A DNA stretch of 64,000 nt, taken from assembly GCA_002189035.1 (NCBI GenBank), contig NEEC01000002.1:4921001-4985000 (forward strand), in the 5' to 3' direction. The notes beneath the pieces were generated by a model. The model did no database searches. It was given only the letters and a program-made list of their open reading frames with translations, and was not told the origin of the DNA. Positions 36,697 through 47,299 of this stretch are shown here, one piece after another. Position 1 is the first letter of the stretch. Every line of letters starts with the position of its first letter. The position numbers and the translations under genes are program-made. Origin of the DNA: Utricularia gibba. Taxonomy: Eukaryota; Streptophyta; Magnoliopsida; Lamiales; Lentibulariaceae.

Positions 36697-36789
36697 TCTC
36701 AAATCAAGTCAAGGCGCCGCGTCCGCATCAACGCTGCACTTTCTCCTCCCGCTTTCCGTCCGGTGTCTTTTACTTTTTTGTAAATAGTG

Positions 36790-39100
36790 GGGTGTGCGTT
36801 TAATGAACGTCTGCAGCCATAAAAGAACAACTAAAAGTAACTAATTATATTATTAAATACTAAAACTAATTTCACATAATTCTGTGTGTGATATGTAAAT
36901 TAACAAAAGTTTGGACTATGATGTAAATAAAAAATTTAAAATTGAATTAAAATCTTAAAAATGTTGCAATTTAAAATAAGTAAAAGGTTCCAGAATATTA
37001 CCTCAATTATTTTGCTCCAAAAATATATATTAAATTTCAAAATATCACAATGATACCTTTAGGTTATTCAAAATATTTGTACTTTTTAAAATATTAATAA
37101 TACTATTTATTAAAATAATTCTTTTTATCCAAAACATTGAAAAGCTGAGTAAATTGGTGAAATAACACTTTGCGAAAAAGTATTAACTGAATAACACACG
37201 CCTTAAAAATGTTTGCAAAATAGCATTTTTATGAGTTTTTAATTAATTTTATACAGTATATTTTATTCTATTTTAAAACAAGAAAATATAAAGGTATATT
37301 ATATTTTTATATTTTATTAAAACAAATATCTATAAATAAAATTTAATGCATTATATTTAGTTTTTTATATAAAAAATGTATATGATACTTATTAAAATTA
37401 TCTATATTAATATATATATACATATATAATATTTATTCTATTGTAAAACAAAAAATACAAATGTATATTATATTTTCATATTTTTTAAACAAACATATAC
37501 AAATAAAATTCAATGCATTATACTTTAGTTTTTATATAAATAATATATATGATACTCATTAAAATCATATATATTAATTATTTATACTAATTAATGACTA
37601 ACTATAAATAGGGAATCTTCTAAATTAAGTACTCCATTGAATGCTATAAGTAATAAATAATATAAGACATTCAAAAAAATAGAGATAGTAACATTTTATT
37701 TAATTTCAGTTTTTAAGAAACTAAAGTTAAAATTTATTGATTTGCAAAAACTAATACAATGCAACTTTTATCATATGTTACGTTATTTAAGGATATGACC
37801 AAAAGTCAAACAAATATTACTTTGTATCAAATTATTGTTGCTTTTAATCAATTCATCCAACTTTAAATCAAATCATTGTTGCTTTTAATCAATTCATGCT
37901 TTGTATCAAATCATTGTTTCTTTTAATCAATGCTAATCTGACTATACATATTGATCTATGTCCATAAAAGGGTGAACATTCTACTCATTTTCTATCACAA
38001 GCCATCTTGAGTCATAAGTCGAAATAGTGATTTTCTCTTTTCATCAATGGTCATCCTTCGGGTTACTCCTCCTTAAGTCTATAAGGAATGTAACCAACCT
38101 TGGTATTAAAGTCGGGTGCCCCGCCCCCCTTGCTTTCTATAGGATAGATCGCAAGTTTGTTGATCCGTAGTCCCATCCGTTGAAGAGACACAATCCATAC
38201 TTTCTATGTCAACCACCAACATTTGTCTCAATTAGCATCGAGCCTCTTTCTAGAATCTAGCTCTTGCACCTCTATGATCCGACCCTAAATACTCTCTTTT
38301 ATTATCTTGAATTTTACATCTTTTGGGGGTTTTGATGTGTGAAACTCTTATAGCTATTCGAGTTTTCTATAGTAGTAATATAAAAAATGATATATATGGG
38401 CATATGATGTATTCTATTCCTCTAGTAGTATCTTTTCGTTTAAAAAGAAATATTTCTTATAAATCACTTATTCGTCGGATTTATGTGATTATAGATATTG
38501 AACCCACGTAGTACTCCCTTACTTGCTTTCCAGAATTTTTTGAAGGTGAATCAGGCACCACCAATTGCCTTCATATTACATATGTTGGCACACTACAGTA
38601 TTTGTTTCACCCAAATCAGACAAACTTAAGAGTAGACATATTTGTTGAAACTAAAATTATAATTATGCAGCATCAAGCTTTATCTTCAAGAAATAGAGGC
38701 ATGTTCTTTATATATATATTTATATATTTATATATTTATATATTTATATATATAATCATAGATAATTTATCTTAGTTTTGTATGTACTTAAGACATAGGC
38801 CTCCAACTCAATTTGAACCAATTTACAAAACCTCATCCAAGTCAATAACATGAAAGGCCATATGGTTAGTCTCTTCATGCATTTTATAGTTTATAAAGAA
38901 TTCATTTAACATATTTATTCCTCTTATTTATTTTATAAGTACAAATTCTCATTGAATTTGTAGTTTAGAATACTTTACCATTTTTTATATTTATGAAATA
39001 TTGACTTCTCATTTTTCATTCTATCTCCATTTTCAATATTGAAAATTTAAATATTTATTATTAAAGCTTTTTAAATTTTTTATCACATTTATTTTATAAC
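36790..39100. other. AT-rich spacer, few relics
   Basis: No gene is seen. 37240-37600 holds two similar AT-rich blocks (each with AAAATTYAATGCATTATA and GATACTYATTAAAATYAT), a degenerate direct repeat of roughly 220 bp. 38323-38511 has a 62-codon frame with ISYKSLIRRIYVIIDIEPT, faintly like the N-terminal PB1-like part of MULE transposases, too weak to call. 38706-38755 is a TATATTTA-rich microsatellite. Confidence 0.35.
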
Positions 39101-39149
39101 CAAGTTTTAACTTTTTGTCAAATTATTCATTTTTTCCTGACAACTCATA

Positions 39150-39660
39150 TCGGGGTAATGGCATTTCTGACCTAAAATTTTGAATTTTTGGCATTTTTGA
39201 CTCATAACCAAATGATCGGTTCGACATATTTGACCTAAATTGGTACCGGTTCCGTATATGTGACCCAAAATATTTTCTAAATTACATATTTGACATATAA
39301 AAAATTTATTGCACGCCATATTTGACTGATAAAAATTTTGTTTTGATACTTTTGACCCATAAAATATTATAACGGTGCATATTTGACCTCACGAAAAGTC
39401 ATAAAACTTTACAACGGAGTCTGTTTGACCCAATAAATTTACTATTGGTCCCATGTACAGGGTTCAGTTGGTATATTTAACACAATAATTTGACATATTT
39501 GACCCTTAAAGTTTAATAAATTGACATTGTTGACTTTTGAAGTTTGCTAAATCTACATATTTAACATATAAAGTGTGACAAATTAACATAATTAATCCAA
39601 CAAGTTTATCGAATTGGTATAATTAGCCTATAAAGTTTATCAAAATTTTAAAAAAATTAA
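39150..39660 (+). repeat. Degenerate tandem array of TATTTGACC-type units
   Basis: More than a dozen imperfect units of about 30-45 bases share catatTTGACCyataaaattt (for example at 39216, 39280, 39320, 39350, 39380, 39425 and 39500). Spacing and sequence drift gradually, as in an old tandem array. No terminal structure or coding role is apparent. Confidence 0.55.
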
Positions 39661-40204
39661 ATACTTTTTGAAATAAATGTTGGTTGATAAGTGCCTTGTA
39701 GGCATGGGCCAGTCAATCTGAATATCCATCGGTTCGACCCGCTACGAGTCGAACGCGTGATTCGTATCCATTTCAAATGGTTACATCGACTTCGACGGAT
39801 ACACGGTTATATATTTAAAAAAAGCTTGGATGTGGGCTAGGGTTTTCAATCTCTAATTATATGAGAAATAATATTACACAAATGGTAGCAAATGAAATAA
39901 ACTTTATAATTAAATATTATAATATTTAATAATTTAGTTACAAAATTCAAGTATGTAAAAAACATACTAATAATATATGCTATTCATAAGAATATTTGTA
40001 TATAATATAAATGAATTTATTATTTTAAATCTATATTTTCTTTACATTAATATTAAATATACTTTTAATTTTGAGAACGAAAATGGTACACATGTGTATC
40101 ATTTTGAAAGAAAAAATGTGAACATTATACCAATTTTTTCTAAAATTCTAATGCAAAAATCTAAACATGGCAATGTCATATATGTATCATTTGATCATTA
40201 TTAT

Positions 40205-40500
40205 TTTTTTAATAAATAAAATAATGTACTCTTTACATCACACATATAAGGATAGAATACATTATTTTATGAGTAAAACATAATAAATAAAATCATGCAC
40301 TCTTTTCTTATAAAACATAAGGATTGAGTATATTATTTTTTTAATAAATAAAATAATGCATTCTTTCATTAGAACATATAAGTATTAAATGTATTATTTT
40401 ATGAATAAAATATAATATAATAAAAAATTACACTCTATCCATAAAAGATATAAAGATAGAATGTTTTTTATAATAAAAATAATGCACTTGATACTTATGT
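40205..40500 (+). repeat. Four-unit AT-rich tandem repeat, about 70 bp period
   Basis: Four imperfect units each contain AATAAAATAATGCACTCTTT (or a close variant), then CATATAAGGATAGAAT, then TATTATTTTATGA. Non-coding. Confidence 0.5.
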
Positions 40501-40619
40501 ACACTATAAAATTTATATTCTTTTATTACATTATTTTTATGAAATTCGTAACTTTGAATATCCCAAACATATCATATAACACCTTAAAAAAATATGTCAT
40601 ACTCCACGCATAGTGACAT

Positions 40620-40815
40620 ATGTAATAACCCATGCCCATGTGGAGAGTGGCATACGAGCGTGGTTTGCCGTAACCCATGCGCATGTGCCATACTCCACAC
40701 AGCATGACACACGGACGTGGGTTGCCATAACCCAAGCCATATGCTACCCTCCACTTGCGTAACCCACACCCATATTCCAACCTCCATGCGTGTGTGTCAC
40801 CCTCTATAGTGGTGC
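40620..40815. repeat. Short degenerate repeat of the TAACCCATGCCCATGTG type
   Basis: About four GC-richer copies of a 40-50 bp unit, with GTAACCCATGCgCATGTG and CATACTCCAC as common blocks, in AT-rich surroundings. Minus-strand open frames crossing it are repeat-generated. Confidence 0.45.
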
Positions 40816-41280
40816 AGGTCCTATATGGTATTTTCTATGCCCTTCTACATACTTATATTTATTTTTTTATTAGATGTAATTAGAATGATAATAATAAGTA
40901 TTCAAGTAAATTAATTTTCCAAAAACATAGAAATCATAAGCATATTATGATTGTTCGTATAATGTTTGTTTAAAAATTTAAAGAAGCAAATATAATGCAT
41001 AAATAGTGTCAAAGACAAATAACAAAGTCTACAAGCTCATACCAACAAACAAGTTCAATGTCTACATTTTTTTGGAAGGTTTACTTACTTGGCCGCTACT
41101 AGATCGATGAGGAATCTCCATCAATTCTGGAAATTCACGAAAATCTTCTTTAACGAACCAATCTCGTATCATTTATAGAAACATATAGTACTTAGCACCG
41201 ACTAATAAATAACTAACAAATTTTGAAAATTACTTACAAACAAGGGGTGTGTTTCGATAATGTAAAGGTTGAGAGCTCAT

Positions 41281-42010
41281 TCATTTCCTTGATGAATTGC
41301 ACATCATCATCGATTCCCCTCGGTCCCCTGCCGCTTCGTCCAGTCTAGTGCTATCCGTGTCCCTACTAGGCGTGACGTTCACACCCTCCACAGCACAACC
41401 AATTGGGTCACAAGGTGTGTTAGCATACGAGAAGTTCATATCCTGTCTACTGCTATCCGAAGAAACTTCCAGATTCTCCCCAACATCTTCTGTGAATTTA
41501 CTCTTCCTGGTTGCGACTACATAGCTCATCGTTCTATCTCCTTTAGCTCGATCCTTTCCAAAGATTTCCTGCCACTCCATGTAATACGGTCACGATTTGT
41601 GTCTTAGGACGCGTAGCCTGGGTGCATGCTAACATAAGAACACGGTAAGCACTGAATATAACACAGCAAGAATAGAGCATACATACTTGATCAATCTCCT
41701 TTAAAACCTCCTCGTCCGCATCTACGGTGTAGGTCAGCTCACTGAAACCGGTGCCCCACCTAGATAAAAAATCTACAAGGAAGTAGTAGTCTTTTTTCCA
41801 GGTATGCACCTTGCTAGATATATGCGGGTGTGAGCGGATGTCGGTTGTAAGGCGGAGTTTCATGAACTCTGTCTCCAATGCTCGGTGATATCCACCCCTG
41901 AAACCATTCTCAATTTTTCAGCCTTTTTTCACAATCTGCTTCAAAGCGTGCAACAAGTCTTTCTCCTCATTTGGCTTCCAAGCACGTTTCGTTTTTTTGT
42001 GAGTCTTCCA
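41281..42010 (-). pseudogene. PIF/Harbinger ORF1 (Myb/SANT-like DNA-binding protein), decayed
   Basis: Reading leftward: KRAWKPNEEKDLLHALKQIV, then KKG*KIENGFRGGYHRALE (41890-42000), then DIRSHPHISSKVHTWKKDYY and FLVDFL (41755-41840), an intron-like break near 41690, then PYYMEWQEIFGKDRAKGDR (41550-41595). This is the order of the Myb/SANT-like ('trihelix') protein of plant PIF/Harbinger elements, the partner that brings the transposase to the ends. Two stops replace conserved Trp or Phe positions. It is divergent to the Harbinger transposase at 42950, but a Harbinger-like terminus (42474-42496) lies between them, so they may not be one element. Confidence 0.75.
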
Positions 42011-42473
42011 CCACGATTGGGCTGTGCATACCAGCAATCTGTGCTGGAGGAAAGAAAACAGCAAGAACAAAGCACCTACACCGAGCACTTACAACAAGTA
42101 AACCGTAAAATTCACTCAAAATTCAACGGATTTCAAACGAGAAACTTTGCACAACAAAGGGAGCATACAATCTGGACTTAACCCATGGCTCTTCACTCTC
42201 AATTACTTGTGAAATCAGGAGATCTCATCGATCGGCAGCACCGCGACAACCGGGTGTGAAAGTCGGTGGACTAAGAGCAAAACAAACGGTAATAAAGAGG
42301 AATAGTTTATTGCTGGGGAAGGCTATATTGGTAAATTCTCATTAAAATTATTCATAAACTCAATTTTAAACCCAAATAATGTAAATCCATCAACCAAACA
42401 CGATTTACGCCCCCTAAACCCATAAAACCAGGTTACCTAAACCCAAATAAACTAAGCCTGAGTTTAGGCCAAA

Positions 42474-42496
42474 CCTAGCAACCAAACGTGCCCTTA
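42474..42496 (+). other. Harbinger-like terminal repeat with TTA
   Basis: CCTAGCAACCAAACGTGCCC followed by TTA is an outward-facing right end of PIF/Harbinger type. Similar right ends occur at 35411-35428, 1190-1209 and at the window start (ACCAAACGTACCC). The matching left ends were not found. Confidence 0.5.
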
Positions 42497-43442
42497 GGTA
42501 AAAGAGGTTGTATGTATTTGTTGTAGTGGTTTAGTAAAACACAAGGGTTTATATTCTCCCGAAATTTCACACAAATACAACTTTGACGATAATACCCTTC
42601 TTCTCCATAAAAATATCGGCAACATTAAATATGAGTATTTTTTCATCCTCTTCAACACAAATCCATCGAGTTTTTGCAAGTACATGGTGAGTGAGTTCGA
42701 ATTCTAATATTTTGCTGAAAATCCATGCTTCAATTTAAGCCAAGAGTACTTATTTTTTGTTTCATATATGATGGAGTTGGGTGATTTTTTTTGTGAAAAT
42801 TGCAATAGGTTGTTTGTTGCTTATTGAGGCTATTGCAATGGTTTCAAAGGAGATTGTTTTGACTGCCCTTCCTGCAGTGCATTGCATTGGTCAGCACTTA
42901 TGTGTTATGCAAATTATGATTGTTATAATATTGCATTTCTATTGTACACCAACTAGTAGGAGAACTCAATTCTCATACCAAGAAAAGATACCATGACAAA
43001 TAGAGCATTTGACTGCTTTGCTATGTGATTCAAGGAGTGCTTGTCTTGAAAAGCAACGCTTAAGTGCAAATGTCTTCAACAAGTTATGCTATTTTCTTCG
43101 AAGTAATAGTAGACTAACCACTTCAAGGTATGTCGGTGTTCCAAAGCAGATTGCATTGTTTTTGGGTATTTTAGGTTATCACAAGAAAACAAGGCAACAA
43201 AAATGCGAGATGTGCAATGTGTATTCTACATGCCATAACTTTCTTGGCTATTTTTCAGAATTGCTTGGGCACATTGGATGGTTCATATTTCTAGGTGAAA
43301 GTCAAGAATCAAGATAAACCAAAGTCGAGGAATCATAAAGGAATCGTGTCCACTAACGTGCTAGGAGTGTGTGATGATAAGCTCATGTTAATCTATTTGT
43401 TGTTCGGTTGGGGGGATCCGCAGGTGATAGCAGGGTGCTGCA

Positions 43443-44772
43443 TGACAAACGGAAATTTTAGTATATCGTTGCAACAAAAGCAAACTTCTGTATCAAATAA
43501 ATTTTTCGTCCCTAATCTACTTAAAAGAAAAATTTAGAAAACTTGTATGGTGGGTTTTGGGGTCGATCACGAAGAGCTTGTGCTTGTTAAGTGTTTTAGT
43601 AAATGCATAATGCGGAATAACAGTAAGTCTTAGTCTAAGTTCAGACCAACAATGGTAAACAAGTTCGATAAACAAGATCATTAAACAAAATCAGGTTTCA
43701 ATGCAAAAGGTAACAAGTACTAGTTCTAACTCAGAATAACACGAAGATGCCTTAAGGATCTGCAGGTGGTGTTATGCTAAGGCGCTTAATTTAATTTACC
43801 ATGTTCCTACACTCATAACTTCAAGTAACCTAAGTCTACCTAGGTCATTCATCATATTTTTAGCTAAGCTAGTCCCCAATATCATAACCAACATTGTAAT
43901 TAGGTCTACCCACATGCAAAGCATATAGAACTAGGTCTACCAAGTTCTACCCCGAACTAACATCTACTGCTCCCATTTTGATTTGTTGGTCTACCTCTAA
44001 ACCAAACATTTTAGTTGTGAAACTACTTGTTCCTCTCCTTAGGTCTACCAATGGATTGATAGAAACAAGAGCTAAGGAACAAACATAAATTTCATTATTA
44101 ACCCAAAGCACACACCACTATATTTCACCTTAAGGCATCTCTAAGGCTTTAGCTACTCATACGTAGAAAATAAGACATGATGTCATTCAGATAATGTAGC
44201 GAAAATGACAGAATTATTGTAAGCAAGTCAGGTACAAAAACTCGAAATGTTTAAAAACTCGAACAGTAGCATTGGATTGGGCTTTGGTGCTACTCTTGAC
44301 GATGAAGGCCTTCTTCTGGTTGGTGTTTTTCACGTTGGGGGAGAAGCCCCCTTGCATGCGTTCTGTGCTTGCTGCGTCTGTTGTTCCCGCTCTCTCCCCT
44401 TTTTGAAAAATATCTCCCCTTCTTCACTCCATTGCACTGTTCCTGACCCCTAGCACTGTTCCTTGCCTGAACTTGTAGACTGCAGGTGGCGGCAGAATAA
44501 TGCTTTTTGTCTCTCTTCGGATATTGCACCCTTTTTCACTTGTTCCACACGTTTGTAAGTCTGATTTTTCGCTTGATCTCCTTGCTGACCTTAGTCAAAC
44601 ATTAGTAACAAAAGTGGTGGACTAAATCAAAGGATTAAGTCCACTTTTTAACATAAATACACCAAATTAACTTAAACACACATAAACATGAAAAACCACA
44701 TTTATCTAACCTAAACCACAATAAAATATAACTATTTGTTATTATAAAATTCTGAGAAAATGTATGTCATCA
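43443..44772 (+). mobile_element. Family-1 LTR-like element inserted in the Harbinger transposase
   Basis: Starts TGACAAACGGAAATTTTAG and ends AATGTATGTCATCA (1330 bp). Flanks are CTGCA (43438-43442) and CTGCG (44773-44777), a 5-bp target duplication with one change. Removing it rejoins GDSRVL to LRDVVC of the transposase. It is the closest relative of 55515-56740, which lies in opposite orientation 11 kb away. The 3' part (44240-44540) is GC-richer and conserved between the two. Confidence 0.85.
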
Positions 44773-44959
44773 CTGCGAGATGTGGTTTGTTGACAAAGAG
44801 CATTCACTGTACGCAATGGTAAGTGCTTACAATGTGTAGAAGTCCATAGTTATGAGTCACTTTCATGCATTCCATTTTTTTGTAGGGCATTATTACTTGT
44901 GTGATAATGGCTACACAAACGGAGAGGGATTTCTAGCACCCTACAGGGTGTTCAGTACC

Positions 44960-46141
44960 GATGAACGTTGGAATGGGTTGCTAAATGTCGCGGTCTAGCA
45001 CATTCAACGCAACAAAAGAAATTTATAAATCTCAGGAATTAATGTAGTGTGGCAAGCAAGGGTCAAATCCACACGGAATGGTTGTAATTTCTTGAAGTTT
45101 ATCACACTTACTGAAAACAGGGGTTTTCCGGGTTTTCCTCTAATGCGTGTAAGACCTAAAATAACAATGACTGAAATAAACGAGTTGCAGGGGTGAAAAT
45201 GGACTGAAATTAATGTGAAGGTGCAAAAAACATAAAATAAAAGCAATTTGGCTGGGTTTTACACCAGGGTTTGGCTCTTGTGTCACTCAAGAGAGCCCAT
45301 AGGCTTAAACCCATCTTTAAAATGGTTAAAAACAGGGCAAGGGTTTCCAGAACACAGAGTATGGGTTCGCAGGAAGTAAAAAGCGCGTTAAACTTAGGAT
45401 CAAGCATGAAAAGGGAAAGCAATAACATGTTCATAAACTGAAATAAGATCTATAGAGGATTTATCTTTCACAACAAGGTGCAAGAACATAACAGAAAGCA
45501 TAAAAGTGTATAAAGTAACAGCAGCGAATTCGTCGACGAAATAGAAGTGTAGAAAATGGAAAGTAAGGTGTCTAGTGGTTGCTCTCGGTCGCAGATCCAC
45601 TGGAAATCAAGTTTTTGGGTGGAAAGGTGGTGTAGACACGTAGATCTAGAGGTCGTCAGAGACGTTCACCGGAGAAACAAAGTTCTCCCTGCTCTCGCTC
45701 GTCCTATTGTTCGCTATCTATGCCTCTGTGTGCACAGTGTGTCCTCCTTTTCTCTCTCCCTTCCTTTTCCCTTTTGCCGCTCAAAAGTAAGGGTAGCTTC
45801 GTCTTTTCCTCGTCTGCTCCTGCTCCAAATCTTATCTTTGCAGAAAGGCGGCTTTCGGCGAAAGTGACTTTTGCACAGCTTTTTTTGTCCCTTCTGACTT
45901 GTCAACGCGGAAAATGCGCTGCTATGGTACTAGTTCTTACCCGGGTAAAATTTGAAACACATACTAGACGAAATATTAGAGTTTTCGGCTCAATTGTTTC
46001 CAATTGAGCCTATTTTCGCAATAAGCACATTCTAATAGACTAAATGCACAAAAAGAAGATAATTTAGTACACTAAATAACATTTATCCCTACAAAATATA
46101 ATTAAAAACATATATAAAATACAATAAAAACGGTGTTATTA
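44960..46141 (+). mobile_element. Unclassified 1.18-kb insertion in the Harbinger transposase
   Basis: An exact 6-bp duplication, AGTACC (44954-44959 and 46142-46147), brackets it. Joining across gives the conserved (V)QYHLKEWG of the transposase. The ends (GATGAACGTTGG… and …ACGGTGTTATTAA) are not TG/CA and show no inverted repeats, so it is not a standard LTR. The interior has a GC-richer stretch (45540-45900) and no named domain. Confidence 0.7.
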
Positions 46142-46489
46142 AGTACCATCTGAAAGAGTGGGGTGCTGGGTCCAATGCTCCATAGAATGCGAAGGAATAT
46201 TTCAACATGCGGCATGCTTCTATGAGGAATGTTACTGAGAGGGCATGGGGTCTAATGAAAATGAGGTGGGGGTATTTTACGAAGTTATAGTTTTCATTCG
46301 ACTTGAAATGCCAACTGATCCATGGGAAGAAGTCGTTCCAAAAGAGTACTGGAATTCGAATTCACAGGACTATGAAGATTATGAACATATTTCCTCCATA
46401 GGACACTCATAGGAGTGGACACAGTGGCAGGATTCAATGGCTAAGAGGATGTTTGCGCAATGGAGAGAGACCACATGAAGAAGGGTGTA

Positions 46490-46840
46490 AGGTGTACTAA
46501 TGAACACTGATATTTTATTGGTGTGTCCTAAAGACCATACATTATTTCATTTTCCGATAGTTGATAAACATTGTCATGTGTTGTATTCATACTATGCAAA
46601 CACAGTAGTTATTCCAAAGTTGATTTTTTTTTCTTACATTGGGTTATTGTCCATGGTGAATTGCCTTATTTATTTTGGATTGTTGTCACAAAAATGTGTT
46701 ACAATCACTAGAAACTGGAATTTGTAGTGCCTGGAATAATAGGAGAACCTGAATGATGCTTCAGTCACACACACCCTTCACTCACACGTATAGGTGCAAT
46801 ATTGCATGCTCCACACTATCTCCATGTACATTGGAGGGCT
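46490..46840. other. Spacer between Harbinger transposase and array 1
   Basis: No gene recognised. A 75-codon frame (46500-46727) directly after the transposase is probably 3' untranslated or spacer sequence. Confidence 0.35.
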
Positions 46841-46846
46841 TGCATT

Positions 46847-47110
46847 CCAAGCATCACAAATTCCTGCTCTCAGTGTCTGGAAGAAATGTATTCCTAGCAT
46901 CACAAAGCTCTGCTATCAGCGCCTGGAAGACTACAGTAGCAAGCACCGCAAAATTTTGGTCTCAATGTCTACAAGACACTCATTCCAGGCATTGCAAAAT
47001 TCTACTCTCGGTGTTTGGGAGACATGCCTTCCAGGCACTGCAGAATGCCACTCTCGATGTTTGGAAGACACACGTTTTAAGCACTGCAACCTTTGTTTGC
47101 GATGCGTGGA
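46847..47110 (+). repeat. Tandem array 1: six 46-bp units with CCAGGCAYTGCA core
   Basis: Units begin at 46847, 46893, 46939, 46985, 47031 and 47077, a strict 46-bp step. Consensus: CCAGGCATYRCAAAATTC, then TGCTCTCGGTGTYTGGAAGA. The core matches that of arrays at 49699-50145 and 52236-52790. Overlapping open frames of about 100 codons are a by-product of the repeats. Confidence 0.8.
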
Positions 47111-47299
47111 GCAATTGTAGGACGGAATGAATATCAAGCCTTGTGTATCTGGGCCTCATAACAAACCCTCCAGCCCAATCGTCACCTCCGTTAACCACGC
47201 ACCTAATCGCTGCACACTACAAAGTAGGGCATATCTTCCCCACCTCAGCCGCATGGTCCCTCCACTATTTGCTTCCCTCTAATATGTCTATCTCAAGAA

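Larger units (their letters stand above)
42950..46480 (+). pseudogene. PIF/Harbinger transposase gene, split by two insertions
   Basis: Three plus-strand pieces assemble in order. 42950-43442 has the N-terminal part (LCYFLRSNSRLTTSRYVGVP, KQIALFLGILGYHKKTRQQK), LGTLDGSYF, DKPKSRNHKGIVSTNVLGVC and GDSRVL. 44773-44959 has LRDVVC*QRAFTVRNG, an intron with GTAAGT…GTAG (44819-44885), then HYYLCDNGYTNGEGFLAPYR. 46148-46480 has HLKEWGAGSNAP, KEYFNMRHASMRNVTERAWG and LEMPTDPWEEVVPKEYW. The DDE_Tnp_4 acidic residues are kept: Asp in LDG (43277-43279), Asp in GDSRVL and Glu in TERAWG. TAG at 43292-43294, one TGA and small shifts make it dead. Both gaps are insertions (43443-44772; 44960-46141) with target duplications. 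Confidence 0.85.

Noticed and set aside
36334-36702. 122-codon minus-strand frame across the small gene
   Set aside because: Antisense shadow of GC-rich coding sequence. Leu/Arg/Val-rich with no domain, while the plus frame has a recognisable block.
38323-38511. Plastid DNA insertion or MULE N-terminus at 38.3 kb
   Set aside because: I could not match it to a plastid gene, and the PB1-like resemblance is too short and weak.
46794-47137. Overlapping open frames of about 70-125 codons across array 1, on both strands
   Set aside because: They are created by a 46-bp tandem repeat, which cycles through frames. No codon bias or known domain.
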